From UBA7803 sp034522075 (lineage in GTDB: Bacteria > Pseudomonadota > Gammaproteobacteria > Pseudomonadales > Azotimanducaceae), in the NCBI GenBank assembly GCA_034522075.1, contig JAXHLO010000025.1, forward strand, positions 1 to 64,000: a stretch of DNA of 64,000 nt, read 5' to 3'. The position numbers and the translations under genes were made by a program. Within the stretch, counting starts at the first letter, position 1. Each line of letters opens with the position of its first letter. Shown here piece by piece: positions 52,245-61,931 of this stretch. The notes beneath the pieces are model-generated. The model ran no database searches. It was not told the origin of the DNA and saw only the letters and a list, made by a program, of their open reading frames with translations.

Positions 52245-54843
52245 ATGGTTTCTTCCATTGCAGACAAAAGCCCTCAGACACCCGGAGCCGAGACCCGCAT
52301 CGTCGGCATCGGCGCTTCGGCCGGCGGTCTTGCGGCGTTCGAGCAGTTTCTCGAACACGTGCCGCCGCACAGCGGGCTGGCCTTCGTCGTGGTACAGCAT
52401 CTCGACCCCACCCAGAAAGCCATGCTGGCGGAGTTGCTGCAACGGACCACCGAAATGCCCGTACAGGAAGCCACGGACGGTGCACCGGTTAAACCCGACC
52501 ACGTATACGTAATTCCGCCGAACTCGGAGCTGAGCGTGCACAATGGCCGATTGCGCTTGCAGACTCCCGGCGAGCCCCGTGGAATGCGCCTGCCCGTCAA
52601 CGTCCTGTTCTCGTCTCTGGCCGGGGCCCAGGGTGACAGGGCCATTGCCGTCGTCCTCTCGGGAATGGGCTCGGACGGCATGCTTGGTATGCAGGCAGTA
52701 AAGGCCGTGGGTGGATTGACCGTCGTGCAACGGCCGGAAACAGCACAATTCGATTCGATGCCGAGAAGCGCCATCGAAGCCGGCTGTGCCGACATTGTCG
52801 GCGCCCCTGATGAATTGGCTGCTCGTATTCTGTCCTACATTGACGAGGTACCCGATCGGGCAGCCTTGCCCGCCGGCGGGACGTCGACGACCTTCGAATC
52901 GCCACCTCTTCAGGACATCTTCGCGTTGCTTCAGGAAAGGACCAGGCACGACTTTTCCAGATTCACGCGCCAGCACGCTGCACCGCCGGATTCAGCGTCG
53001 CATGGCGATTCACAAGGTGGCCACACTGAAACTGTACCGGGATCTACTGCAGAACAGTTCTCAGGAGATCGACCTGCTGTTCAATGAGATTCTCATCGGC
53101 GTCACCAGTTTTTTCCGTGATCCGGCGGCTTGGACCACCCTGGCAGACGAGGTTCTGCCCGAGCTGCTGGCCAATCGAACCAACACCGACGAACTGAGGG
53201 CCTGGGTCATAGGCTGTTCTACCGGCGAAGAGGCCTACTCGCTCGGCATGGTGTTTGCCGAAGCTGCGGGGCGACATCCTCGCCCCGGGCGGCCACGCCG
53301 TCTGCAAGGCTTCGCTTCCGATCTGAGCTCGGATGCAATCGCCACGGCACGCCGCGGGCAATATCCGCCCGCCATCGCCGAGGCCGTATCCGCAGGACTA
53401 CGGCTGAAGCGCTTCTCAGCCGATCGACGGCGCGTACTTTCAGATCGACGAAGACATTCGCGATATGGTCCTGTTCTACTCACCACGATGTGGTGCTCGA
53501 CCCGCCCTTCACCAAGCTGGCGAGAACCTCCTCGCCTGCCGCAACCTACTGATCTTCTTCGAACACCGGGCTCTGCAGCGTAGATTGATTCCGCTGTTCC
53601 ACTACATTTTGCGTCCGGGGGGTGTGCTCGTCCTGGGCACCGCGGAGACAGCGGGCAGGTTCAATAATCTGTTCAACCCGATCAACGCCAAGCTGCGGAC
53701 CTACCTGAGCAAGGACGGAGTAACCGGCACAGGCGCCGACCTGCTGCTGCAGTCCTTTCCATCACGGTCGCGAGCCACCAAGGAGTCAGCCGTGCCAACC
53801 GCCAGTAAATCCGACCACGCGTCCGAAGTCCTGCAGACCGCTGCTGACTACGTTCTATTGCAGACCTATGCGCCCGCCGCTGTGGTGGTGAATACTGACG
53901 GGGACATCGTCTACATCAGCGGCCGCACCGGAAAATACCTCGAGCCCGCCGCCGGCAAGGCCGATTGGAACTTTCATGCCATGGTGCGGGAGGGTCTGCG
54001 CACACCTCTGGCCAACGCTCTGAAGCGGGCCGCGGAACAGGATCAGCCCGTGCAGATGCAGGGCCTGCCGGTGGAACTCAGCGCCGGTACGCAGTACGTC
54101 GACGTGACGGTGCAGGCGTTTCATGAGCCGCCAGCGCTCGATGGCACGATGATGGTCGTGTTTCGGGACGTCCCGCCGGTCCCGACCAAGCGGCCCCGGG
54201 GAGGTAAGCAAGGTACACGGGAGCAATCCCGGGCTGAAGAAATTCAAAGGTATCAGAATGAAGTTCAGCGTCTGCGGGAGGAATCACGCGCATCCCACGA
54301 AGAGCTGCAGTCCACCAACGAGGAACTGCAGTCCACCAACGAAGAGCTGCAATCCGCCAATGAGGAACTGTCCACCTCAAAAGAAGAGATGCAGTCCATG
54401 AACGAAGAACTACAGGCGATCAACGCCGAGCTGCGAACCAAACTCGACGACCTGGCACTGGCACAGAGCGATATGCAGAACGTGCTCAACAGCATCGAGA
54501 TCGCGATTCTGTTTCTCGACAGCGACCTCAACGTCAGACGCTACACCGATCGGGCTGCAGACATCATCAACCTGCGTGGAGTGATATCGGCCGGCCGCTC
54601 AGTGACCTGACCTCTATGCTTCAGTACCCCACACTGCATGAGGATGCGCAGGAGGCACTGCGCACCCTGGCGGCGACCGAGAAGCAGATCCAGACCGACG
54701 ACGGCCGGTGGTTTTCCGTCCGCATCATGCCATACCGCAGAGTGGACAATCTGATCGATGGAGTTGTGATCACGCTGGTGGACATTACCGAAACGAAAGA
54801 CCTGGAGTCATCTCTGCGCCGCGAAGGTAACATCCCAAGTTGA
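52245..54843 (+). pseudogene. CheB-CheR-PAS fusion signalling protein, multiply frameshifted
   Basis: The order is: CheB methylesterase (GIGASAGGLAAFE, VVQHLDP and GMGSDGMLG hold the Ser-His-Asp triad); CheR methyltransferase (STLHRRIQRRMAIHKVATLK, SFFRDPAAW, GCSTGEEAYS); a PAS region; a repetitive coiled coil (EELQSTNEELQSTNEELQS); and a last PAS. The frame breaks near 52970, near 53425, in a compensated pair at 53485-53535, and near 54583. Each is a small indel, and both flanks stay conserved. Such proteins couple sensing to methylation-type regulation without being classical chemotaxis enzymes. Confidence 0.82.
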
Positions 54844-55664
54844 TGAAGACCCCAACTGCATGGGTAGGTGCGTGAAAATCAAGAAACTAAGTCGACGCAG
54901 GTTTTTACCGCAGCACGACTCAGTAGACACACTACATCCTCCAGCTCTGGTGCGCTTCAGCAAACCAGCAGGAGTTTAAAAATTGGTCCAGCTACTCGAT
55001 GCACGATGCGTGCTCCTCAGCATCCACCTGGCAGCGACCTTTACCAGTTCCCTCGTCGCGGCAGCTACCGGCACACTGGTGCCGGCCAAGCTCACCGAGT
55101 ACTACGCGCTTGCATCGGCGTGGCCGGCCGGTGCGCCACTCGGATGCCTGCTACAGGGGTTCGGGATCATGACGGGTACCGGTGTATCTCACCGACAGGA
55201 TCACCGTAGGAAATTCATGCCAGCTACGCGACATCGAGGCCGCCGTACTGCCCGCGGCTTCACGGGGCCTGAGCGCCCTGCGTAAGCTGTCGCCATCCGA
55301 ATTGTCCACCGACCCACCCAGCCTGCGTCTCAGCAACTGTGTGGAGCCGATCCTCGCCTCACAGCGACGATGACACCACCGAAGGCTGCCGGGCGAACTC
55401 GCCGTGCGATCATCTGGTGTCGAGTCCTTCATCGCTTTCTTCGTCAGCTTCGAACGCCACAAGCTCCGATCGGCTGAAGCGCCCGTCCTGGTCATGTTGA
55501 TCTTCGGATTGACCCCAGTGGCTATCGGTGTCCGTGCTGGTGGCAGCCGTGCTGGAGGCAGCACCATCAACGCCACGGAAACCGTCGAAATTCCAGCAGA
55601 CCACCTCAAGACTCTGACCGAAATACATGGTGAGGAATCAGCCAAGTGGCGTGACGCCGGCGAA
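54844..55664. other. Region without assignable genes
   Basis: Several short plus-strand frames occur: 54983-55285 with a hydrophobic start (LLDARCVLLSIHLAATFTSSL), 55182-55373 and 55404-55670 (LVMLIFGLTPVAIGVRAGG). None continues into a recognisable protein. The changing frames suggest one decayed membrane-protein gene, but I cannot reconstruct it. Confidence 0.35.
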
Positions 55665-56561
55665 TTATGATGACATCTGGGTGGCGGCAGGTTCTGCCGT
55701 GTCAGAAGTCGACAGCGCTTGGTCGCAATGACTTGGCGCGAACAGGTTCCGTGAGGCATCCTCCACAGGCGTGGCCAGGATCACCGGCGCCTGCCAGCCC
55801 ACCGCACCGAATATGCAGGCGAAAGCCGCATCTGCCGCGTCGTGGCTGGTGGCGATTCGTACGAAGCCCATCGGTATTCCGGTACCCGAGGGGTCGAAAA
55901 TGTACCAGCGGTCTCCGAGAAAAACCTCAACATAAGCGTGGAAATCGGGCGGTCCCAGAGCCGGATCGGCACCGTAATCGGTGCCGGTGACGAATCGTGC
56001 GGGGATATTGACGGCACGGCACAGGGCGATCATCAGATGGGCGAAGTCACGGCAGATGCCGACTCTATCGGCGAAGGTCTCGATGGCGGAGGTCGCGGCG
56101 CTGGAGGTGTTGAATGTGAATCTGACATGCCGTTGTACCCATTGGCAAATGGCTGACACCCGGCCATAGCCGCGCGGCAGCCCGCCGAACAGGTTGGCCG
56201 CCAGATCGACGAACCGGTCCGACTGACAATATCGGCTCGGATACAGGTAGTCGATGGCCTCCACGGGGAGGTCGTATATGGGCACCTCGGTGAGCTGCAA
56301 CGGGTCAGCCTGATGATGCTGCAGATCCACTGTGACCGCATACTGGAGAGTCAGCGGACCGGGCAGCGCGCGCAGGCGCAGGTAACGATTGCCCGTCACC
56401 GGATCCTCATCGATTCGGTATGGGATCGGCTGGTCGATCGTCAGGTTCTCGTCGGAAACGATCTGGCTGCGGGTTTTCGCTGCGTGAAAGTCGAACAGAA
56501 AATCAGCGCCTGCACCGCCAACCTGGTAGCGCAGTTCAACACGCAGATCAATTCGTATCAC
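55665..56561 (-). CDS. Transglutaminase-like family protein
   Basis: This 298-residue cytoplasmic protein has a bacterial transglutaminase-like N-terminal beta domain (about 1-110) and a catalytic core with Cys in DRVGICRDFAHL, His in DFHAYVEVF and Asp in WYIFDPSG, the full Cys-His-Asp triad. Relatives act as proteases or amidases of unknown substrate, often beside stress genes. It is full length and unbroken, in contrast to its neighbours. Confidence 0.88.
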   Translation of the reverse strand: MIRIDLRVELRYQVGGAGADFLFDFHAAKTRSQIVSDENLTIDQPIPYRIDEDPVTGNRYLRLRALPGPLTLQYAVTVDLQHHQADPLQLTEVPIYDLPVEAIDYLYPSRYCQSDRFVDLAANLFGGLPRGYGRVSAICQWVQRHVRFTFNTSSAATSAIETFADRVGICRDFAHLMIALCRAVNIPARFVTGTDYGADPALGPPDFHAYVEVFLGDRWYIFDPSGTGIPMGFVRIATSHDAADAAFACIFGAVGWQAPVILATPVEDASRNLFAPSHCDQALSTSDTAEPAATQMSS

Positions 56562-56876
56562 GGCAAGTCACGCATGTCGTCCTCGAGCCGGTTGTGCAAT
56601 TCTCTTACACCAACAAGCAGGATCAAGGACCCCACGATCATCCATACCATCAAACTCACGCCAATATCCAGATAACGAGGTTATGAGAGCGTGTCGACTC
56701 TTGCATTCGACACGCTGTCTGCCCGATAGTGTGCCTGCCACGCGTACCCCGCTCTGTCTGTTATCGAACCAATGGCCGCTATCGGGTGCCTGCGGCGGTG
56801 GTATGCTGCTTTCCGATCCGTGCATCAGGTTTCGGGCTTCAGGCTTCCGGCTTCAGCCAGATAAGAGGCAAGCGTC
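56562..56876. other. Intergenic region before the Crp/Fnr-like gene
   Basis: There is no gene. GGCTTC occurs three times in close succession (about 56835-56855) just before the Crp/Fnr-like start at 56877, which has AGAGG upstream. The region separates divergent transcripts and should carry promoters for both, though none is obvious. Confidence 0.45.
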
Positions 56877-57639
56877 ATGCCCCATGTCCCTGCCCAAAAC
56901 GACAACCTGCTACTCAATGCCCTTTCCGCCGAGGTCAGGGAACGTCTTGATCCGGAACTGACACTGACCGAGCTGCCGCTTGGTGACGCCCTCTACGAGT
57001 CCGGCGACGTCATGAACGACGTGTACTTTCCCACCAATTCCATCGTATCGCTGCTGTATGTAATGGAGGACGGCCGATCAGCGGAGATCTCGGTGGTGGG
57101 TAACGAAGGCATTGTCGGAATCGCGCTGTTCATGGGCGGTCAGAGCACCCCGAGCCGCGCCATCGTGCAGCGTGAGGGCTCAGCGCTTACCGGCTGCCGG
57201 GGGCAAAATTCCTGAAAAAACGGAATCTCGCACGCGATGGTGAGACTCCACTCATCCGCCTGCTGCCTGGCGTACACCCAGGGCGCTGATCATCTAGATG
57301 GCGCAGACGGCCGCCTGCAATCGGCACCATTCCATTGACCAGCAGCTTTGCCGCTGGTTACTGCTGTCCATGGATAGGCTGAAAGACGGGAAGTTGAACA
57401 TGACTCAGGAGCTGATCGCGAACATGCTCGGGGTGCGCCGGGAAGGAGTTACGGACGCGGCCGGGAAGCTGCAGGACGCAGGCATCATTCAATACAAACG
57501 CGGCCACATCAATGTTCTCGATCGTCCTGCGCTCGAAGAGCGCTGCTGCGAGTGCTATGCGGTCGTGAAACAAGAATCCGACCGCCTGCTGGAGCAGTTC
57601 CGCTATCCGCCAGCCGCAACGATGTCCCGACGGGACTGA
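56877..57639 (+). pseudogene. Crp/Fnr-family regulator, frameshifted (copy 1)
   Basis: The cyclic-nucleotide-binding-like half reads LLLNALSAEVRERLDPEL, LYESGDVMNDVYFPTNSIVSLL and SVVGNEGIVGIALFMGG. The DNA-binding half reads CNRHHSIDQQLCRWLLLSMDRL and NMLGVRREGVTDAAGKLQ. Between 57190 and 57300 the two are joined through at least two frame changes and an in-frame TAG where the paralogue has a Gln/Thr stretch. It is therefore broken as read. Confidence 0.85.
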
Positions 57640-57731
57640 ACTCCCACTACCGTCGAATCGGACATTGTCCGCGACCCGCGTGAACGGGCGATGCGGCTGT
57701 GCCCATGGAAAATGGCGGGGAACCTTTTTTC

Positions 57732-58552
57732 TCACAGCCTCTCATTGACGATCGACTCCGACCGAAGTGCCGCAATGGGAATAGCATCGGTATTCGTTAT
57801 TACTTGGCGCTGCGGCACGTAGTCAAGCAGCAAATCCGTTTCTTTCTTGACTACGGCATAGCACTCGCAACTCAAAGTCTCCAGGTTCGACCGATCCAGC
57901 ACCTTGATCAATCCGCGCGAGTATGAAATTACGCCTAGCCGTTGTAATTTCAGCGCTGCCTCTGTGACGCCTTCCCGGCGAACACCGAGCATGTTGGCCA
58001 TGAACTCTTGTGTCATTGTTAAGTGATTGCCTTCCAGGCGGTCCATGGAAAGCAGGAGCCAGCGGCATAGCTGCTTTTCGATCGAATGGTGGCGGTTGCA
58101 GACTGCGGTCTGTGACACTTGTGTGATCAGTGCCTGCGTATAGCGCAGCATCAGCAAGAGCAACTGGCCATGGCGGTTGAACACTCTTTCACTCTACGTC
58201 GCGGGAGCCGATATGCGTGCCCGGCGCTCTGTACAAGCGACCGGCTCGGCGTACTCTCGCCGCCCAAGAACAACGTGATGCCGAGTAACCCCTCGTTGCC
58301 CACCACCGAGATCGCAGTCGATGCACCATCCTGCAGCAGATACTGCAGCGAGACTATGGAGTCAGTGGGAAAGTAAACGTGCTTCATGTTGCGCCCTGAC
58401 TCATAAAGCAGCGCTCGCAACGGCAACGGCACCAGTTCCAGGTATGGAAACAGCCGGCATTGAACCTCGGGCGACAGAGCGGCCAGAAGATGATTCTGCT
58501 GGGGCTGGGGGGTGTCGTGCATGAGGTGTTTCTGGAAAGGCGCTGATTGCAT
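57732..58552 (-). pseudogene. Crp/Fnr-family regulator, frameshifted (copy 2)
   Basis: This is a convergent paralogue of the gene at 56877. The N-terminal half is HLLAALSPEVQCRLFPYLEL, LYESGRNMKHVYFPTDSIVSLQ, SVVGNEGLLGITLFLGG. The C-terminal half is MLRYTQALITQVSQTAVCNRH, MTQEFMANMLGVRREGVTEAA. One frame change near 58185 separates them at the hinge (AYRLPRRRVKE to FNRHGQ). With one base corrected the product would be about 250 residues. The start may be ATG 58522 or 58552. Confidence 0.85.
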
Positions 58553-58802
58553 ATCGCTGGAACACCAGAGGCGCTGGACGGCCGCTTTCTATCCAGCAGG
58601 AGATCTGTGCGGTAGCCCACATAGGGTAACGGCACGGCATAGGTGCAGCGCTTTTCAGTTAACCTACCACGGAGCGCAACGCCGCTGCCTCAATCGACGT
58701 GGAGCATCCTGAGGTTGCAGGCCGGAAGGGCATTGCAGCATGTGGCGCCCAGGCTCACTGCACATTGTCGATTTTACTCCTGAGTCCGCCTGGTCCTCCT
58801 CA

Positions 58803-58988
58803 TCACTCGAGCCAGGGTGCCCCCTGGCCACTCAGCCGTTCGTACACTAGCTCCACGTGGAGCGGAAAGTGATCGGAGCCGAAGCTCTCAGCCTCAGAAT
58901 CCCGCCCAGCGTGATGAGTGTCTCGAACATTGGTACGTCCTACGCGGGGGTCGATCAGTCCGCTGATCTTGCGGAACAGACGATCGGC
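58803..58988 (-). pseudogene. Endonuclease/exonuclease/phosphatase-family remnant
   Basis: On the minus strand a frame reads ADRLFRKISGLIDPRVGR, then ESFGSDHFPLHVELVYERL and stops at TGA 58803. These are C-terminal motifs of the same endonuclease/exonuclease/phosphatase type found at 61927-62896 (LFQKASGLLDPRIGR and GSDHFPIFIEL there). The segment between the two motifs, containing WPLDHVF, has been deleted. Confidence 0.75.
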
Positions 58989-59087
58989 AATATACCCTCA
59001 ACGTCGAACCAATTCCCGGGCCCCGAGCCAAGCGAGTTCCGGAACATGCGCACGATTCACAGCAGCGTACAGGTAGGAATTGAGTGA

Positions 59088-59909
59088 TCAGGTTCCGGCT
59101 GCCCGAAGTTCCTGCCGCAATGCGGCGATCTCGCTTCTCAGTGCCCGGATCGATCTATCGCCGGCCAGTTCCGATGCGTCGCTCTCGGCGTCCCTGCCGA
59201 TAAAATACGTGGCGAGCGTGGCCGTCACGTATCCAAACACGGCCAAGCCGTACAGTGACAGGAACAGGCACAGAAGGCGGCCTTCGGCCGTTTGCGGCCA
59301 ATAATCGCTCGCGATGGTGGTGATCAGCATCGAAGTCCACCACAGCGCGCTGGCATAGCTGTCGAATCCCCGCGCCTCGAACGCGTACATGCCGGCGGCG
59401 CCGGCCAGGTCGACGATCAGAGTCAGCAGCACCACGTAACCGAAGCCGCGCCGGCTCATGGTGGCGCGCAAGGCGCGCATGCCCCGGTTCAAGGAACTCA
59501 GCACACGAACCAGCCGAACGCCACGCAGCGTACCGGCGGTGCGCGCCACCCGCGCCATTCGCAGAACGCTGAGCATCCGCAGGGCTGGAGCCACCAACGC
59601 GATGACCGCCAACCAGTTGCGCTTCAGGTAGGTCCACTTAGTGGGTGCGAGCAGCAGTTCCAGGAGAAACTGCAGCACGAACAGCGCCCAGATGACATAA
59701 ATCAGAATCTGCAGCAGCCGGCTCATGCCCCATGTCATTTCCAGAACAAACAGCGCCAGCCAGATGAAGGCCAGCACCAGCATGGGCACCTCGAGCCAGT
59801 CCTGAAGCTGCGTGAGCAGCGCGTTGCGCTCGGTGACCGACTCCGTCGCTTCCTCGGACCGTCGTTCATCGCCATTCATCGTCGAATTCCCCAAACCGTT
59901 TCCGGCCAT
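59088..59909 (-). CDS. Ion-channel-like membrane protein with atypical pore
   Basis: The protein has the layout of a voltage-gated-like channel (Ion_trans family), with hydrophobic segments S1-S4 (an Arg-rich S4-like SVLRMARVARTAGTLRGVRLVRVL), S5, a pore helix and S6 (LCLFLSLYGLAVFGYVTATLATYFIG), and a short C-terminal coiled coil. The pore reads TTIASDYWPQT instead of the K+-selective TVGYGD, so ion selectivity is uncertain. From ATG 59909 it has 273 residues. ATG 59879 and an upstream GTG are alternatives. It appears intact. Confidence 0.78.
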   Translation of the reverse strand: MAGNGLGNSTMNGDERRSEEATESVTERNALLTQLQDWLEVPMLVLAFIWLALFVLEMTWGMSRLLQILIYVIWALFVLQFLLELLLAPTKWTYLKRNWLAVIALVAPALRMLSVLRMARVARTAGTLRGVRLVRVLSSLNRGMRALRATMSRRGFGYVVLLTLIVDLAGAAGMYAFEARGFDSYASALWWTSMLITTIASDYWPQTAEGRLLCLFLSLYGLAVFGYVTATLATYFIGRDAESDASELAGDRSIRALRSEIAALRQELRAAGT

Positions 59910-60054
59910 GGTATCCGACCTGCCTGAGGCTGTGGCTGACGCCGGCTGTACGGCCGGAAACCCTGCCTTGCCCACCTGTTGCCCTCGAGGCCAAGGACAA
60001 CGGGTAGACTGCACGCAACTTCCGGCTTTGCGGCGTCAGCCGGTCAGACAATCG

Positions 60055-60290
60055 TCAGTGAACGGTTCCGCGACGGGCGAGGCTGAAAAGCGCCAGCAGA
60101 ATGACCGCGCCGATCAGCGACCCGATAAAGCTCATGACGGTGATGCCGTCTATGTACCGGCGCCTAGCAGGGGCCCGATGAGCCATCCACCGACTACCGC
60201 GCCGACCAGGCCGACAGCGACATTCAGGATTATTCCCTGTTGATCATTGGTTTTCATGATCATGCTGGCCATCCAGCCAACGATGCCGCC
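60055..60290 (-). pseudogene. GlsB/YeaQ/YmgE-family membrane protein, broken
   Basis: The minus strand reads GGIVGWMASMIMKTNDQQGIILNVAVGLVGAVVGGWLIGPLLGAG in outline, the small glycine-rich stress membrane protein GlsB. The frame then changes near 60165 to MSFIGSLIGAVILLALFSLARRG and stops at 60055. The N-terminal dozen residues are also not readable in frame. Each part is well conserved. Confidence 0.78.
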
Positions 60291-60738
60291 TGATGACCTA
60301 CCATACGAGAGTGCCCATTGTTGCCATTCGTTCTCGCTTGGATGTTAATGAATAGCGTGATGCGCGGCGCCGAATCCTGAGGTGGTAAGGGCGCGATCAT
60401 CGGTGCATTAGCCCACACAGCACCAACCATTGGGTCATCCGGCTGATTACCGATCACTTTTTCGCCGGTCTCGGCGCGCATACCCTGCCATGGACGCGTT
60501 AGGCCGTCTGACGGACGTTGATAGATGGATCGTTATCGCATGTAGGTAGCGGGACTGGTGCGATCGCCAAGTCCCCTGTGCTTCTGACGGAGCCGGTCTG
60601 AAAAGTAACTCTGCATAAGTTGGGCATCGCACCGATCAGACCCGGGTCTCCGGTTATGTTGGGTGACTGACCCTGCACTTATGTTAGTGCACGGTAAGAG
60701 GCAGAACCCAAACGGAACAATCATCTGGAGACCAGATC
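60291..60738. other. GlsB-CsbD intergenic region
   Basis: No gene is supported in these 448 bases. The right end holds the perfect dyad TGCACT-N6-AGTGCA and the csbD ribosome-binding site. The left end would hold the GlsB start and promoter, which I cannot define because the N-terminus of that gene is damaged. Confidence 0.45.
60674..60691. promoter_or_regulatory. Palindromic operator-like site upstream of csbD
   Basis: TGCACT-TATGTT-AGTGCA is a perfect inverted repeat with a six-base spacer, 48 bp before the csbD start. It resembles a dimeric regulator site, but the regulator cannot be named. Confidence 0.5.
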
Positions 60739-60919
60739 ATGAACAAGAATCAAATCAAAGGTCGTGCGAACGAGGGCAAAAGGAAAGGTCAAGGAAGTGG
60801 CCGGGAAAGTGACCGGCGACAAAAGTACCGAGTACAAAGGTAAGGCTGAGAAGCACGGGGGCAAGGCTGAAGCCGAGTACGAAGATCTCAAGAGCGATGT
60901 CAGAAAGGCAACGGAGTAG
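60739..60919 (+). pseudogene. CsbD-family stress protein with one-base frameshift
   Basis: The gene has a good ribosome-binding site (GGAG) and starts MNKNQIKGRANEGK. An extra A in the AAAA run at 60778-60781 shifts the frame. Removing it gives KGKVKEVAGKVTGDKSTEYKGKAEKHGGKAEAEYEDLK in outline, ending at TAG 60917. That is a textbook CsbD (YjbJ-like) small hydrophilic stress protein of about 59 residues. A homopolymer sequencing error is as likely as true loss. Confidence 0.85.
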
Positions 60920-61168
60920 CAATACCCCAGACGCCGGAGGGATATTCAAACGGCGAACAATGGAATTCCGGCGACTGGGTGCAATGTTCAGTGTAAATCG
61001 CAGTAACCGTGTGGTCGTTTGGCTGGATACTGAATACGTTCTACAACCTGCTTCTGTCGCTTTCCCCTGGCTCCCATTCTGGCGCCTGCGGCATATCACA
61101 CGCGACCTCACGTTTCCCGAGAGCCGCGCGGGTATCCAGTCGCTTGATCTCTAACGCCCAGGCCCCCT

Positions 61169-61402
61169 TTAGCGCAGCAGAACGGTCGACGCAGGGGGAG
61201 CAAGATAAGCCAGCGGCTCGGCGGCGAGCCGATGAAGCTGGAGGCCATACTGCAAGGCTCTCGCGGGGCCCGCGAGGCCGGCAAGGAGTGTTGTCCAGGT
61301 ACGGTTAGTATCCAGCCCATGCAGGCGTCCGGCGAGTAGGCCACTGGCAAAGGCAACCGGCAGTGCGGCCGGGCTGCTGGCCAGAGCACGCACCCGGCGC
61401 AT
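61169..61402 (-). CDS. Small hydrophobic protein downstream of the elaB-like gene
   Basis: From ATG 61402 this gives 77 residues with ALPVAFASGLLAGRL, TLLAGLAGPARALQYGLQLHRLA and a Pro-rich end. The composition and position (30 bp after the ElaB-like gene, same strand) recall small companion proteins of ElaB/YqjD loci. I do not recognise a family, and no clear ribosome-binding site is present. Confidence 0.45.
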   Translation of the reverse strand: MRRVRALASSPAALPVAFASGLLAGRLHGLDTNRTWTTLLAGLAGPARALQYGLQLHRLAAEPLAYLAPPASTVLLR

Positions 61403-61431
61403 CAGGCTATCGATGGGCTGGCGACCAGGGA

Positions 61432-61719
61432 CTATGACCGGCGCCGTAAGGCAGGCACCAGGCTCCCGGCGGCAAAGGCGATGCCCAGGCACATCATGGG
61501 ATTGTCCCGTACGAAAACGCTAATGGACTGCAGGGTTTCGTCGGAGTGCTTCTTGGCTTTCTGCCCGGCATCCCTGACAAGAGCTTCCGCATCCGCGGCC
61601 TCATGGCGGATCCGTTCCTCGGTCTTGCCCGCAGTCTTGGCGAACTGATCCACCGATTCGTGGGCGCGCTCAGAGAGACGATCTGTGGTGGCATGATCGC
61701 CACTGGCTCGATTGCTCAT
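61432..61719 (-). CDS. ElaB/YqjD/DUF883-like membrane-anchored protein
   Basis: The 95-residue product has a hydrophilic helical body (EERIRHEAADAEALVRDAGQKAKKHSDETL) and a C-terminal membrane anchor, FVRDNPMMCLGIAFAAGSLVPALRRR. The DNP motif before the anchor is the family hallmark. Such proteins tether ribosomes at the membrane in stationary phase. ATG 61719 is chosen. An in-frame GTG at 61803 adds a Pro/Thr-rich leader. Confidence 0.75.
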   Translation of the reverse strand: MSNRASGDHATTDRLSERAHESVDQFAKTAGKTEERIRHEAADAEALVRDAGQKAKKHSDETLQSISVFVRDNPMMCLGIAFAAGSLVPALRRRS

Positions 61720-61884
61720 GGTATCCGTCGGCCGTGGTGGGATAGGCGTGGGCGCCGATGAGCGTTCACTGGTAGTTGAGGGAGTTTTTGCAAATGCCGC
61801 CACTTGTCTGAGCGGCGGCGAACAGAGGGCTTATCCACCGTTGATCTGCGCACTCGTTGCCGGGTAAATGGCCGCCCTGGCGCC

Positions 61885-61931
61885 TTTGTGCACGCCATTG
61901 CACAGATCATTCCGCGGCATGGCTTCATGAT
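61885..61931 (+). repeat. 47-base upstream element, copy 1
   Basis: This segment matches 63902-63948 at 37 of 47 positions, with the shared core GCACAGA-CATTCC and CTTCATGAT. It runs into the start of the endonuclease/exonuclease/phosphatase gene at 61927. A conserved promoter or leader region is one explanation. Confidence 0.55.

Noticed and set aside
54264..54450. Repeated CTGCAGTCCACCAACGAGGA-type sequence resembling a DNA tandem repeat.
   Set aside because: It is the codon-level image of the EELQSTN coiled coil in the CheB-CheR-PAS protein, found in all members of that family.
60897..61154. An 85-codon plus-strand frame after csbD.
   Set aside because: It overlaps the true csbD end, shows no family pattern and has no ribosome-binding site. 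A decayed small membrane protein is possible but not demonstrable.
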